Of a stretch of DNA of 64,000 nucleotides, positions 43,989 through 52,374 are shown piece after piece. Both the position numbers and the translations under genes were made by a program. How positions within the stretch are numbered: the first letter of the stretch is position 1; each line of letters opens with the position of its first letter. Origin of the DNA: Candidatus Paceibacterota bacterium (lineage in GTDB: Bacteria; Verrucomicrobiota; Verrucomicrobiia; Limisphaerales; UBA8199); contig DAOTCE010000008.1 in NCBI GenBank assembly GCA_035452965.1, positions 62,001-126,000 on the forward strand. The letters run 5' to 3'. The notes beneath the pieces were generated by a model. It did not search any database. It saw only the letters and a list, made by a program, of their open reading frames with translations, and was not told where the DNA came from.

Positions 43989-46348
43989 CGGGGGGATGGC
44001 TCCGCGGCGAACGGACGGCCAGTGACGAAGTCACGCGCAGCATCAACCAGCTTGTAGCGAATTTTGACGCCTTGGGCGAGATTGGCATTCAGGACTTGCA
44101 GCATGCCCTCGCGGCCTTCGCGTGTTTGGAAGCCGTAAGTGTTGATTCGCGTGTTGAAAACATCGGTGGCTGGAGCTTGGGACCTGATCTTCGCAGCCAG
44201 CGCATCTGCCGTAAGCGAGTTCCACTCCTGGTCTTTCAACTTGATGAGCAGCAGGTCAACGCGGATCAGTGCGCGGTTGGCGTCAAGGGCATCAATCCCA
44301 CGCTCTCGCATCCAAGCTTTCCCCTCGGCGGAGTTGAGCCAGTCATAGCGTGCCGGCTCCCGGTCGTTGGCTGAGGGTGCCAAAGGCAGGTCGATGAGCT
44401 TGCCCGTGTCGAAATCAATCGCGCCAGTAACCACCAGCTCGTTGACCGGGCCAAAAGTCAGTTGCTGTTCCAGAGGTAAGCCCATTTCGTAGGCCGCATG
44501 CACCTGAAACTGCACATTGCTGAGTGCCCCCCAGCCATTGAAGAACCAAAAGCCGGAGCCGTCATGGCGCAGGTTGAGACCTCCCGGAACTTCTGAGTCT
44601 TCTGTTATTCGTCGCAAACCGATTATTGTGCAATAACCTCCCGGAAACCCCGGCGAATAGACCGCCACCTGGACCTCGCGATAAGCGTATCCGGCGGCAT
44701 CCAAATGACTCCGAGCTTCTCCTGCGAGTCTCTGATTCACCGCTGAGATGCGGGCGGATTCGGCTTCCCGGCGAGAGCGATTCGTCAGCAAAACCGGTGT
44801 GCGATCCGTCAGAAAAAGGAACGCACCGAGTGCCACGGCGACCAGAAGCAATAGCGACACAACGGCTATGAGGAGGGACTTCGTTGCAGAAACCCGGCGC
44901 GGTGTGGGAATCGGCTGGGACGGCGTAGTTCCTGGTTGAACGGACTCGCCGCTTCTGAAAGCCTCCCGCACCTCTTTTTTTGTCAGCACGATCAGCGCCC
45001 AAACGCCGAAGGGCACACCCAGCAGGCAGCCGGGAGGTGTGATCATGGCTAGAATGCTCACGGCCACTGACAAGCCGTAGGCCTGCAAGCGCAGCATGCG
45101 CGACCCGCCAACGATCACTAACCCGCCCATGCCTGCCATAAGCATTATCGGCACCACCATCGCTATCGGTCCACCGTGAGAACCTACCGAGAGCGTGGCG
45201 GCTATTGGCAGCAAAACGTTAATGACTCCACTGATGATCAGGCCAATGGCCGGGACTTGTAGCCCGCGGCGGGATTTCCCGATGGCCGCCGCGCTTGCGC
45301 TTGAGTGCGCCTGACCGCCGGGGGGGTGCGCACCAGACGATGTGCTCGCAATCGTTTCCACATCCTCCTTGACCCGGCTGGCCTGCTGGTAACGCCGTTC
45401 CGGCTCCTGCTCCAGCGTCCGCAGCACCACTTCGTCCAACCGCGCATCCACGAGGACCTTCTTTGACGGAGCTTCGACTTTGCCCGCGGCCGGCAACTCG
45501 CCGGTTAGCATTTGGTAAAAGACCACACCCAGAGAATAGATGTCGGCTCGATGGTCCACCTCGGTCGGATGCTCGCGTTGTTCGGGCGCCATATACTGAG
45601 GGGTGCCCATCACCGTGCCCGCGCCGGTGCTCGCGGGTGAGATAGCTGTTGCCTCTCCGCTGGCGGCTTCGGCTGTGCCGACCAGCTTTGCCAGGCCGAA
45701 GTCCGCCACCTTCACATGACCCTGCCGGTCCAACAGGATGTTCTCCGGCTTGATGTCCCGGTGAATGATGCCCTGGTCGTGGGCGTACTGCAGCGCGTCG
45801 CAAATCTGCGGCACGATGGCCAGCGCCTCGCGCGACGACATGCGCCCCGCCTCAAGTACCCGCCGCAGGTTTACACCGTGGACAAACTCCATCAGAAAGT
45901 AATACAGGGGCTGAGGATGCGCGGTCTCGCGGCTGGTGTCGCCGCCGGCCCGGCCAAATTCGTAGAGGGTGACAATCCCGGGATGGTTCAGCCTGGCCAG
46001 AGCCTTGGCCTCACGAGCGAAGCGCTCGGCGAAGGAGGGGTCCTGTCCAATATCCGGGGGAAGAATCTTGAGCGCGACAATGCGGTCGAGTTCCTTCTGG
46101 CGCGCCTTATAGACCGCGCCCATCCCGCCCTGACCCACGAGCTCGAGGATTTCAAGCTGCGGGAACAGGGAAGCCAGCTCGGTTACGGGAGGAGGGGTGA
46201 AACGAGGCCGCGGGCCGGAGGGCTCGCCAAGCGCCTCGGTCTGGGTGGCCTGGAGGAACTGGGCCGCGCAGCGGGGGCATGGCCCGGCCTTTGGACCGGG
46301 CGGCAGCTCGGCGCCGCAACGCTGACACTTTGAAGCATTTTCGCTCAT
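43985..46348 (-). CDS. Membrane Ser/Thr protein kinase with N-terminal zinc ribbon
   Basis: 787 aa. Cys 8, 11, 24 and 27 form a zinc ribbon (CQRCGAELP...CPRCA). The Hanks-type kinase domain spans about 66-330: GQGGMGAVYKAR, Lys in VALKILPP, HRDIKPEN at 196-203, DFG at 216-218, then APEQ and DIYSLGV. Four hydrophobic helices lie at about 355-525, followed by an extracytoplasmic part of about 260 residues of unknown fold. The sigma gene lies 45 bases upstream on the same strand, the arrangement of kinase-linked ECF sigma factors in Planctomycetes and Verrucomicrobia. Probably controls that sigma factor; the FHA protein at 20 kb may also read it. Confidence 0.9.
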   Translation of the reverse strand: MSENASKCQRCGAELPPGPKAGPCPRCAAQFLQATQTEALGEPSGPRPRFTPPPVTELASLFPQLEILELVGQGGMGAVYKARQKELDRIVALKILPPDIGQDPSFAERFAREAKALARLNHPGIVTLYEFGRAGGDTSRETAHPQPLYYFLMEFVHGVNLRRVLEAGRMSSREALAIVPQICDALQYAHDQGIIHRDIKPENILLDRQGHVKVADFGLAKLVGTAEAASGEATAISPASTGAGTVMGTPQYMAPEQREHPTEVDHRADIYSLGVVFYQMLTGELPAAGKVEAPSKKVLVDARLDEVVLRTLEQEPERRYQQASRVKEDVETIASTSSGAHPPGGQAHSSASAAAIGKSRRGLQVPAIGLIISGVINVLLPIAATLSVGSHGGPIAMVVPIMLMAGMGGLVIVGGSRMLRLQAYGLSVAVSILAMITPPGCLLGVPFGVWALIVLTKKEVREAFRSGESVQPGTTPSQPIPTPRRVSATKSLLIAVVSLLLLVAVALGAFLFLTDRTPVLLTNRSRREAESARISAVNQRLAGEARSHLDAAGYAYREVQVAVYSPGFPGGYCTIIGLRRITEDSEVPGGLNLRHDGSGFWFFNGWGALSNVQFQVHAAYEMGLPLEQQLTFGPVNELVVTGAIDFDTGKLIDLPLAPSANDREPARYDWLNSAEGKAWMRERGIDALDANRALIRVDLLLIKLKDQEWNSLTADALAAKIRSQAPATDVFNTRINTYGFQTREGREGMLQVLNANLAQGVKIRYKLVDAARDFVTGRPFAAEPSPR

Positions 46349-46393
46349 GTCCTCAGATAAGAAATGCCCGCCGAATGTTACATCGCATTTTGT

Positions 46394-47149
46394 CTAGGCC
46401 TGGCTCAGGGCCTCGAGGACCTGCCGCATTTCGCTCTCGACTTCCGCCGGGTCGGCAACGGTATTGGCGATGGTTTCGCGGAAGATCTCCCGAAAGCGCT
46501 TGCGTAGGCGGTGCAGGGCTACCCGCGCCGCCCCCTCGGTCGTTTGCAGCCGGGAAGCGATTTCGGCGTAAGGCAGCGCCGAACGGTCTTGCATCAGGTG
46601 CGGCTCGAGATGATCCCACTCGCCGGCCTTGCCGGCACTCGAATGTTCGCGTTCCAGGCGGCCCAGGGCTTCTGTGAGCAGGGTCAGCGCCCAGCGCCGG
46701 TCGTAGATGCGGTCGGGAGTCAGCGCTCCGCCGCGCTCGTCTTGGAAACGTTCTTCGGCCAGTGAGGTGTCGAAGGACAGATGAGTCTGCAGCCCGCCGC
46801 GCTTTTGGGCGCTGAGACGGTCCCATTCATTGGCGAGAAAGCGCTTCAAAGCCATGCGCAGGAAGGTCCGGAAGCGTCCTTTTCCCGGGTCCACCGCGCG
46901 CAGGTAATCTTTGGACAGAAGCCGGGCAAAGAACTCCTGCGTGAGGTCCTGCGCCGCATGCGGTGGGTAGCCCGATGCGCGCACGAATGCGTAAAGCGGA
47001 TACCAGTAGGTGCGACAGAGGGTATCCAGTGCCTCATCCGAGCCCGCGGACGCCTTGTCCTGGGCTTGGAGCACGACTGACCAGTGGGTGGTGACGAACT
47101 GCGGTCGCAAGGGGGCCGTCGACGATACGCTGCTGTCTGACGTTGGCAT
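46394..47149 (-). CDS. ECF-type RNA polymerase sigma factor, kinase-linked
   Basis: 251 aa. Sigma region 2: AAQDLTQEFFARLLSKDYLRAVDPGKGRFRTFLRMALKRFLANEWDR. Region 4: YAEIASRLQTTEGAARVALHRLRKRFREIFRETI, a helix-turn-helix. A long linker and a 30-residue N-terminal part (PQFVTTHWSVVLQAQDK) are typical of planctomycete/verrucomicrobial 'ECF-STK' groups. First gene of the operon with the membrane kinase. No anti-sigma factor is seen; phosphorylation is the likely control. Its promoter should lie between 47150 and 47370. Confidence 0.9.
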   Translation of the reverse strand: MPTSDSSVSSTAPLRPQFVTTHWSVVLQAQDKASAGSDEALDTLCRTYWYPLYAFVRASGYPPHAAQDLTQEFFARLLSKDYLRAVDPGKGRFRTFLRMALKRFLANEWDRLSAQKRGGLQTHLSFDTSLAEERFQDERGGALTPDRIYDRRWALTLLTEALGRLEREHSSAGKAGEWDHLEPHLMQDRSALPYAEIASRLQTTEGAARVALHRLRKRFREIFRETIANTVADPAEVESEMRQVLEALSQA

Positions 47150-47327
47150 TAGGACGTAATAAGCAATCCAGCCGTCTTGTTACCTGATGAGACTGTGAAC
47201 AGTGCCGTACGTCCAGTGAATTTGCTTTTGCGCGCCGCGCGTACTCAGCGCTGCGCGGGTGAACCTGCTCCCCACAAACTTGCCAACGCACTTATCGCCT
47301 CGTTCATAGTTTTCCTGGGCATAAACT

Positions 47328-47644
47328 CTAGCTTTCCGTGCCGCGCTGGGCCAGAATTGATCTGCAACCAATGAGCACGCCGCCGTTTCTTCGCGCCCAA
47401 CCCGACGGGGTCCTGCTGTCGGTCAAGCTCCAGCCGCGGGCCTCCGCCAACGAAATCGGCGAAGCCCTCGGCAGCGAACTCCGCATCAAAGTCACCGCTC
47501 CGCCCGTTGACGCCGCCGCCAACGAAGCCCTGCTCAAGGTGCTGGCACTGCAATTGCACTGCCCGCGAAACCGGGTGGATATCCTCCGCGGCCACACCTC
47601 GCGCCATAAGGTGATCAAGCTCTACGGCATGACCCCGGAAGCGG
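47328..47644 (+). repeat. Direct repeat, right copy (DUF167 gene and leader)
   Basis: See the left copy at 43637-43953. A 13-base word GCTGCGCGGGTGA also occurs at 43971-43983 and 47250-47262, just after the left copy and just before the right one. Confidence 0.9.
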
Positions 47645-47670
47645 TCGCCGAAAAGCTGGGCAAGACCTAG
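47371..47670 (+). CDS. DUF167 (YggU-type) protein, copy 2, full length
   Basis: 99 aa from ATG 47371. Family marks: LLSVKLQPRASANEIGE, LRIKVTAPPVDAAANEALLKVLA and the basic NRVDILRGHTSRHKVIKL. The ending EAVAEKLGKT suits the family, so this is the likelier original gene. Single gene, converging on the FAH gene 18 bases away. Function unknown. Confidence 0.85.
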   Translation: MSTPPFLRAQPDGVLLSVKLQPRASANEIGEALGSELRIKVTAPPVDAAANEALLKVLALQLHCPRNRVDILRGHTSRHKVIKLYGMTPEAVAEKLGKT

Positions 47671-47688
47671 CCCGGATCTCCTACCCTC

Positions 47689-48549
47689 TCACTGCGCAAC
47701 GACCGGATTTCTCAGAATCCCGGCCCCTTCAAGCTCGACTTCCGCGACATCGCCGGGCTTCATCGCGGAGGTCTTGCCCGGCGTGCCGGTGAAGATCAAG
47801 TCGCCCGGATACAGGGTGACATACTGGCTGATGTAGCTCACAAGGGCGGCCACGTCGTGAATGAGATGATCGGTCTTCTCTTCCTGGACGACCTGGCCGT
47901 TGAGGCGCATCGTCAGCTTGAGATTGCCATAGTCAACCCCGGTGAGGATCCAGGGGCCCACCGGGCCGAAGGTATCGGTCCCCTTGGCCCGCCACCACTG
48001 GATATCCTTGCGATCCTTGTCGTTCTGCCAGATCCGCTCGCTCACATCGTTGCCCGGAGTAACGCCGAAGACGTGGTCCAGCGCCTTCTCTTTGGGCACC
48101 TTGCGGCAGGTCTTCCCGATCACAACGACCATCTCAGCTTCGTAGTGAACGTCTGTGGAATCCCTGGGCAGGACAATCGGCTCCCCAGTGGCGATCAGGC
48201 AGGAGGGGCCTTTGTGGAAGGCCTGCGGGATCTGGAACAGCGGAGGAACCTTCTCATTGCCCAGGTGACTCCTGTAATTCCCGGCTAACGCCAGAACCTG
48301 CGTGGGCGTGGTGGGCGTGAGCACTTTGACCTCCTTCAGCGGGTGGCGAATCCTGGTCTTGGACCATTTGCCGAACATATCTCCCGTAAGCTGCCGGACC
48401 TGATCGCCCTCGAGCATGCCGTATGCAATCCTCTCCCCTTTCTGAAAGCGGAGAAACCGGGCCGGCTCGGCGGCATCAGTGATCCTGGCTGCCGCGAGCA
48501 GGACCAGGCAGGAGCAGATCAGTGAGAATGGCCTTTCCATTGTGTTCAT
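47689..48549 (-). CDS. Exported fumarylacetoacetate-hydrolase-fold protein
   Basis: 286 aa from ATG 48549 (MNTMERPFSLICSCLVLLAA), a clear signal peptide with ITDAAEPA cleavage region. FAH C-terminal domain: VLALAGNYRSHLGNEK, metal-binding VHYEAEMVVVIGK, GVTPGNDVSERIWQ, KGTDTFGPVGPWILTG, VAALVSYISQYVTLYPGDLIFTGTPG. The metal set looks complete. FAH-family hydrolases and decarboxylases are usually cytoplasmic, so export is unusual. Substrate unknown. Divergent from the exchanger gene by about 70 bases. Confidence 0.85.
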   Translation of the reverse strand: MNTMERPFSLICSCLVLLAAARITDAAEPARFLRFQKGERIAYGMLEGDQVRQLTGDMFGKWSKTRIRHPLKEVKVLTPTTPTQVLALAGNYRSHLGNEKVPPLFQIPQAFHKGPSCLIATGEPIVLPRDSTDVHYEAEMVVVIGKTCRKVPKEKALDHVFGVTPGNDVSERIWQNDKDRKDIQWWRAKGTDTFGPVGPWILTGVDYGNLKLTMRLNGQVVQEEKTDHLIHDVAALVSYISQYVTLYPGDLIFTGTPGKTSAMKPGDVAEVELEGAGILRNPVVAQ

Positions 48550-48618
48550 GCTCGGGGAGTGTAGACCGCAGAGCGCGCGCGGCAAGGGTTTCTCCGAAGC
48601 TCACTGTCAAGGAGGCGA

Positions 48619-49743
48619 ATGCCGGCCTCACCCGCAGAGCGCCAGCTTGCCGCCGGCTGGCACGGTCATTGGTATTTGTGGCTTTGCCTGGCTCAACCAA
48701 AACCATCTTGGCGGGGCTCGGCCCGTTTGCCAGACTGCGCCGCCTTGAGACCGTTCGTAACCTGGATGGAAAGCACGGGTGCCTTGGCGCCGTGGTGCTT
48801 TCTTGGCCTGTTCGTAGCCGCCTCCTTTCTCATGATCTGGCGGCTCGAGGCGATGAGCGAGAGCGGTGTCGAGGGCACGGTCCTCGGCACGCTTGTCATG
48901 CCCTACTGCTCGGGCATGGGCAACCTGATCTTCGCCTTCGTCCTCGGCGCCAAAGGCGGCCCCGGCGCGGAAGTGCTGACCAATTCCCTCGTCAACAACG
49001 TCACCAACATGACCCTGATCATTGGATTGCCCACGATGCTCTGGGGCATGAGCGTGCTTCCGGTCGCCAGGTCTGCCAGGAAAAAGAAGCCCAACACCAG
49101 GGAACACCGTATCAACCGGCTATCGCTCCTGCTCACCCTGACCGCTGTCCTGTTCTTCACCGGTGCGGTCTGGGCCCTGGCGCGCAACGGCACTCTTGAT
49201 TTCGGGGACGGCCTGGTTCTCGTCGGGTTGTTCCTGTTCTGGCAGTGCTTCCACGTGTTCGACGTGCTCAAGAACAACGTCCGCCAGAACAAGTCCTTTA
49301 GCTGGATGCTGCCTCTCGACCTGGCCGCGCTGGCCATCGGCGCTTACGCGATCTACCTCAGCACCAATTGGCTGGTGGGCTGGTTGTCAGGCATCCAGAC
49401 AGGTTTTGTCAGCGCCCGGCATCTGGGGTGGCTCAGCGGCTGGCTCATGGTCTTGCCCAACGCCCTACTCGCCTTCTACTACGCCCGGCGCGGCAATCCT
49501 GAAGTCGTCTACACCTCGCAGGTGGGCGACGGCCATATCAGCATTCCCCTGTGCATTGGCATCTTCGCCCTTTACCATCCCATTAAGGTGCCGCCGTTCT
49601 TCCACACAGGCGTGGCCATCCTCCTCGGAACCGCGGTGGTCCACTTCTTGTTCATAGCAACCCTTGGGCGGCTGCCTCGCTTTATGGGGTGGATCCTGAC
49701 CGGCACTTACGCCGTCTTCCTCTACCAGGGACTGGGGACCTAA
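48619..49743 (+). CDS. CaCA-type sodium/calcium exchanger-like membrane protein
   Basis: 374 aa from ATG 48619, which has AAGGAGG only 3 bases upstream; ATG 48766 (MESTGALAPWCFLGLF) would remove a 49-residue non-hydrophobic leader and fits a membrane protein better. About nine or ten helices. Two similar halves: MPYCSGMGNLIFAFVLGAKGGPGAEVLTNSLVNNVTNMTLIIGL in the first, WLSGWLMVLPNALLAFYYARRGNPEVVYTSQVGDGHISIPLCIG in the second, the positions of the alpha repeats. Likely moves Ca2+ or other cations; the ion is not shown. Start uncertain. Confidence 0.68.
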   Translation: MPASPAERQLAAGWHGHWYLWLCLAQPKPSWRGSARLPDCAALRPFVTWMESTGALAPWCFLGLFVAASFLMIWRLEAMSESGVEGTVLGTLVMPYCSGMGNLIFAFVLGAKGGPGAEVLTNSLVNNVTNMTLIIGLPTMLWGMSVLPVARSARKKKPNTREHRINRLSLLLTLTAVLFFTGAVWALARNGTLDFGDGLVLVGLFLFWQCFHVFDVLKNNVRQNKSFSWMLPLDLAALAIGAYAIYLSTNWLVGWLSGIQTGFVSARHLGWLSGWLMVLPNALLAFYYARRGNPEVVYTSQVGDGHISIPLCIGIFALYHPIKVPPFFHTGVAILLGTAVVHFLFIATLGRLPRFMGWILTGTYAVFLYQGLGT

Positions 49744-49751
49744 AGTCCGGA

Positions 49752-50225
49752 TTAGCGCACCGTGCGCAACGGATCGCCCCGGAACTTCTCGCTCAATTCC
49801 ACATAGGGCACCTGCGCCGCCAGCCAAAGCGGATCCTGGGCGATCGCGTCCATAGTTTGGACGGTGTTGTTGCAAATCAAGTAGATCCCCCGCCCGACTA
49901 CCATGAACGATTCGAACGCCGACCCCACTCCCTGGCGCGCAAATTCGAAATCCCCCACTCCGTGCTCAACGTGGATAAGCCCGTCCCGCAAGTCCCCCAT
50001 GTCGGTCAGGAAGTTCTTCTGGAACCCCCTCTTCCGGGGCCCGGTGTAGGACAGCAGTCGTCCCTTGCGGCTCGCCAGCGAAATTATCGCCCACTCGTCA
50101 AAAACGACCTTCTTATACCGGGCATTCATCTGCTCGGCGCACGTTTCAGATAACTTAATAGCCTGGTTCAGTGTCATAGCTAGGCGCTTGGCCTGCACTC
50201 TGCGATACAGCAAATCCAGGGCCAT
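49752..50225 (-). CDS. Roadblock-like small protein of unknown function
   Basis: 157 aa from ATG 50225 (MALDLLYRRVQAKRLAM); ATG 50177 is possible. A helical start is followed by an alpha/beta unit (VVFDEWAIISLASRKGRLLSYTGPRK ... LIHVEHGVGDFEFARQGVGSAFESFMVVGRGIYLICNN) that reads like a Roadblock/LC7 or profilin-like fold. No signal peptide. It shares a divergent promoter region with the 629-aa gene at 50387. Fold call is by eye only. Confidence 0.6.
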   Translation of the reverse strand: MALDLLYRRVQAKRLAMTLNQAIKLSETCAEQMNARYKKVVFDEWAIISLASRKGRLLSYTGPRKRGFQKNFLTDMGDLRDGLIHVEHGVGDFEFARQGVGSAFESFMVVGRGIYLICNNTVQTMDAIAQDPLWLAAQVPYVELSEKFRGDPLRTVR

Positions 50226-50386
50226 GTAACCGGTAGCCCCGGCCCGGCCCTTTGCCGATTTCCTCGACCCAATCCCCTCCAAAGTGCCAGCCCGCACAGG
50301 CAAGCACTCCTGAGGCGCCATCGTCGCAGGGAAGGCTTGCAGCGACCGATTTGGATCATTAGAGTGACAGCCGACACGGTCGGCGC

Positions 50387-52276
50387 ATGAGTGACATTCA
50401 CACGCAGGCATTCGGGACAGTCGGATCCGGTCGCGGGGGCGAGATAACCGTCAGCAAGAGCATTGCCGCCACCGCCGGCGGCAGCGCGGCGGAGGTCTAT
50501 ACGATGACCATCGGGGGCGAGACGATCTCCTTGTTGCCATTGCGCAATTGGAGCCAACTGGACGTTTACAAGTGGAGAGCGCGCGGGAAGCTGCCCGGAA
50601 CCCCCGCCGGCCTGGAAATCACTTTCGATCACGTAAGGGTGACCGGTGAGACGGTGTCCATTAGAGACCCTGAGGGCGCCGCCAAGCTGCAGAGGCTGCT
50701 GAACGAGTGGCTGGCTTTCGCCCGAGGCAGCCAGGAACTGACGCAACAAATGGCCCACCCGACGCCGGTGCCTGTTGCGGGAGCGGCCTCGGTTCAGCCG
50801 GCCAACCTCCCCCCGCGCTTCCGGGTGGAGATTGACAAGGAAGGGCGGGTGCACATTCACTGCCTCCAGGGCAAGGAGACGCTGGCCACGATCGGGTTAA
50901 ACCTCCCCGGCCTGAACAGCCTCATCAACCAGGGCCTGATGCATAAGCCCCATGCCCTGCAGGTGGGTGCGCTCCATGACTGGGTGGAATTGGACGGGGA
51001 GTTCTTCAGCTTCGAGAAAGGCAACAACGACTCCGCCAAGCTCGAAAAGGTCCTCAATGAACGTTACGTGTCCACCGCCGCGCTCGGTCAGGGCAAGGAG
51101 GTGGTGGTCTTTTCCAATGTCGCCTCCCCGACGGGTTTTGACATCCAGTTCGCGGCCAAAGTAGGCGGCGTTATCGAGCGCCGCCGGTGGCCGCTGAATG
51201 AGGAATCCCTGACGCTGTTACAGTCCCCGGATAAATGCGGGCTGCTGCCCAGGCACCTGGTGATCAAGCTGTCGCCGCCAAGCTTGATTTTCAAACGCAG
51301 GACCCCCGATGGGGGTGAACGCTATCTAGACGAAGGGCCGGAGCACACCCTGAAGGTGGTGGGAGATAATGGCGAGGAGCGATTTATTGACTTGAGCCAA
51401 CCGGTGAATTACCTGCGGCTCACGGCGGTGCAATTGACAGCGGTCTTCAATCATCCGGCCATCAATTTGCACGGCGGGATTTCGCCTCAGGCCAGTGGTG
51501 CGAGTCAAAGCCCCAGCCCGGCTCAGGTGGTGACGCCATCGGATCGGCGGCCCGGGCCGATTGTCGTGAAGCTGCCGCAGCCAAAGGTTGAAACGAAACC
51601 ACCGGAAGCCCCCAAGCACGAGCCCAAACTCGTTAGCGCCCAACCCAGACCTGCCGAGTCTGCCGCCCAACCGGTCCCGGCAGCCAGGCTGTTGCCGAAT
51701 TTGTGGCTGGAGGACGTACTCGGCCGGCCTTCGATCCGGCATGATTGGTTTACCTTGCTGATCTACCGCAAGATGGCCGAACATTACGGCAATTCTCATG
51801 AAGATATGTTCGGGCCCATTCCTTGCTGGGCCAGCCGCCTGGGCGATGTGGACGATGTTTGCGACCGGGCATTTCGCGGGATCTTCCTTACGCAGAAGGG
51901 CGGGCTGGCTTACCTCAACCAGGGACATATTGCGCGTTTTCACAAGGAAGTCGCCTTCGTGGGGACCCTGGAGTCCGCCATCGAAGGGATTGGTGTGGGC
52001 CTCAAAGCGGTCGGCGCAGACTCGCAACAACGCGTCGTCTTCATCGTCACCGACCATTACCACGCTCACTTCGGACTGCCCGATCAAACCGTTGTCGAGG
52101 AACTCAAGCACCTCAGGGAATATGGCGCGCTGCTAATGAGTGTGGACGAGGTCCTGCACAGCCCCGAACCGATCGAGGTGGTCTGGACCGTTCCGGCTGA
52201 GCAGCAAGACGCCGATGATCCCCAGGCGGTGGAGAATGCAAGGCCCGGCAGCGCTGCTGCGGTCCAGGCGCCGTAG
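50387..52276 (+). CDS. Cytoplasmic 629-residue protein of unknown function with a duplicated N-terminal domain
   Basis: I do not recognise it. No signal peptide. Residues about 44-112 and 162-229 look like two copies of one domain: both have ET(I/L), a helix, ...F/L-H-D-x-V-x-x-x-GE, and end AKL(Q/E)(R/K)(L/V)LNE. A third beta-rich part (about 237-365), a Pro/Lys-rich linker (about 370-432) and a C-terminal alpha/beta domain (about 436-600, RVVFIVTDHYHAHFGLPDQT) follow. Divergent from the Roadblock-like gene, 160 bases between starts. The layout suggests a multi-domain scaffold or regulator. Confidence 0.65.
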   Translation: MSDIHTQAFGTVGSGRGGEITVSKSIAATAGGSAAEVYTMTIGGETISLLPLRNWSQLDVYKWRARGKLPGTPAGLEITFDHVRVTGETVSIRDPEGAAKLQRLLNEWLAFARGSQELTQQMAHPTPVPVAGAASVQPANLPPRFRVEIDKEGRVHIHCLQGKETLATIGLNLPGLNSLINQGLMHKPHALQVGALHDWVELDGEFFSFEKGNNDSAKLEKVLNERYVSTAALGQGKEVVVFSNVASPTGFDIQFAAKVGGVIERRRWPLNEESLTLLQSPDKCGLLPRHLVIKLSPPSLIFKRRTPDGGERYLDEGPEHTLKVVGDNGEERFIDLSQPVNYLRLTAVQLTAVFNHPAINLHGGISPQASGASQSPSPAQVVTPSDRRPGPIVVKLPQPKVETKPPEAPKHEPKLVSAQPRPAESAAQPVPAARLLPNLWLEDVLGRPSIRHDWFTLLIYRKMAEHYGNSHEDMFGPIPCWASRLGDVDDVCDRAFRGIFLTQKGGLAYLNQGHIARFHKEVAFVGTLESAIEGIGVGLKAVGADSQQRVVFIVTDHYHAHFGLPDQTVVEELKHLREYGALLMSVDEVLHSPEPIEVVWTVPAEQQDADDPQAVENARPGSAAAVQAP

Positions 52277-52374
52277 CCAGCCGCAGGGCGAGAGTGAAAG
52301 ACGGCTGCCTGCTGACGGGCGCGTTGGTTTGACAGGCGGCTTGGCGGTTTGCCATGCTCGACGCGTTTGATGCA

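Noticed and set aside
43637..47644. Composite transposon
   Set aside because: The repeated segments are DUF167 genes, not insertion sequences; no transposase or terminal inverted repeats were found.
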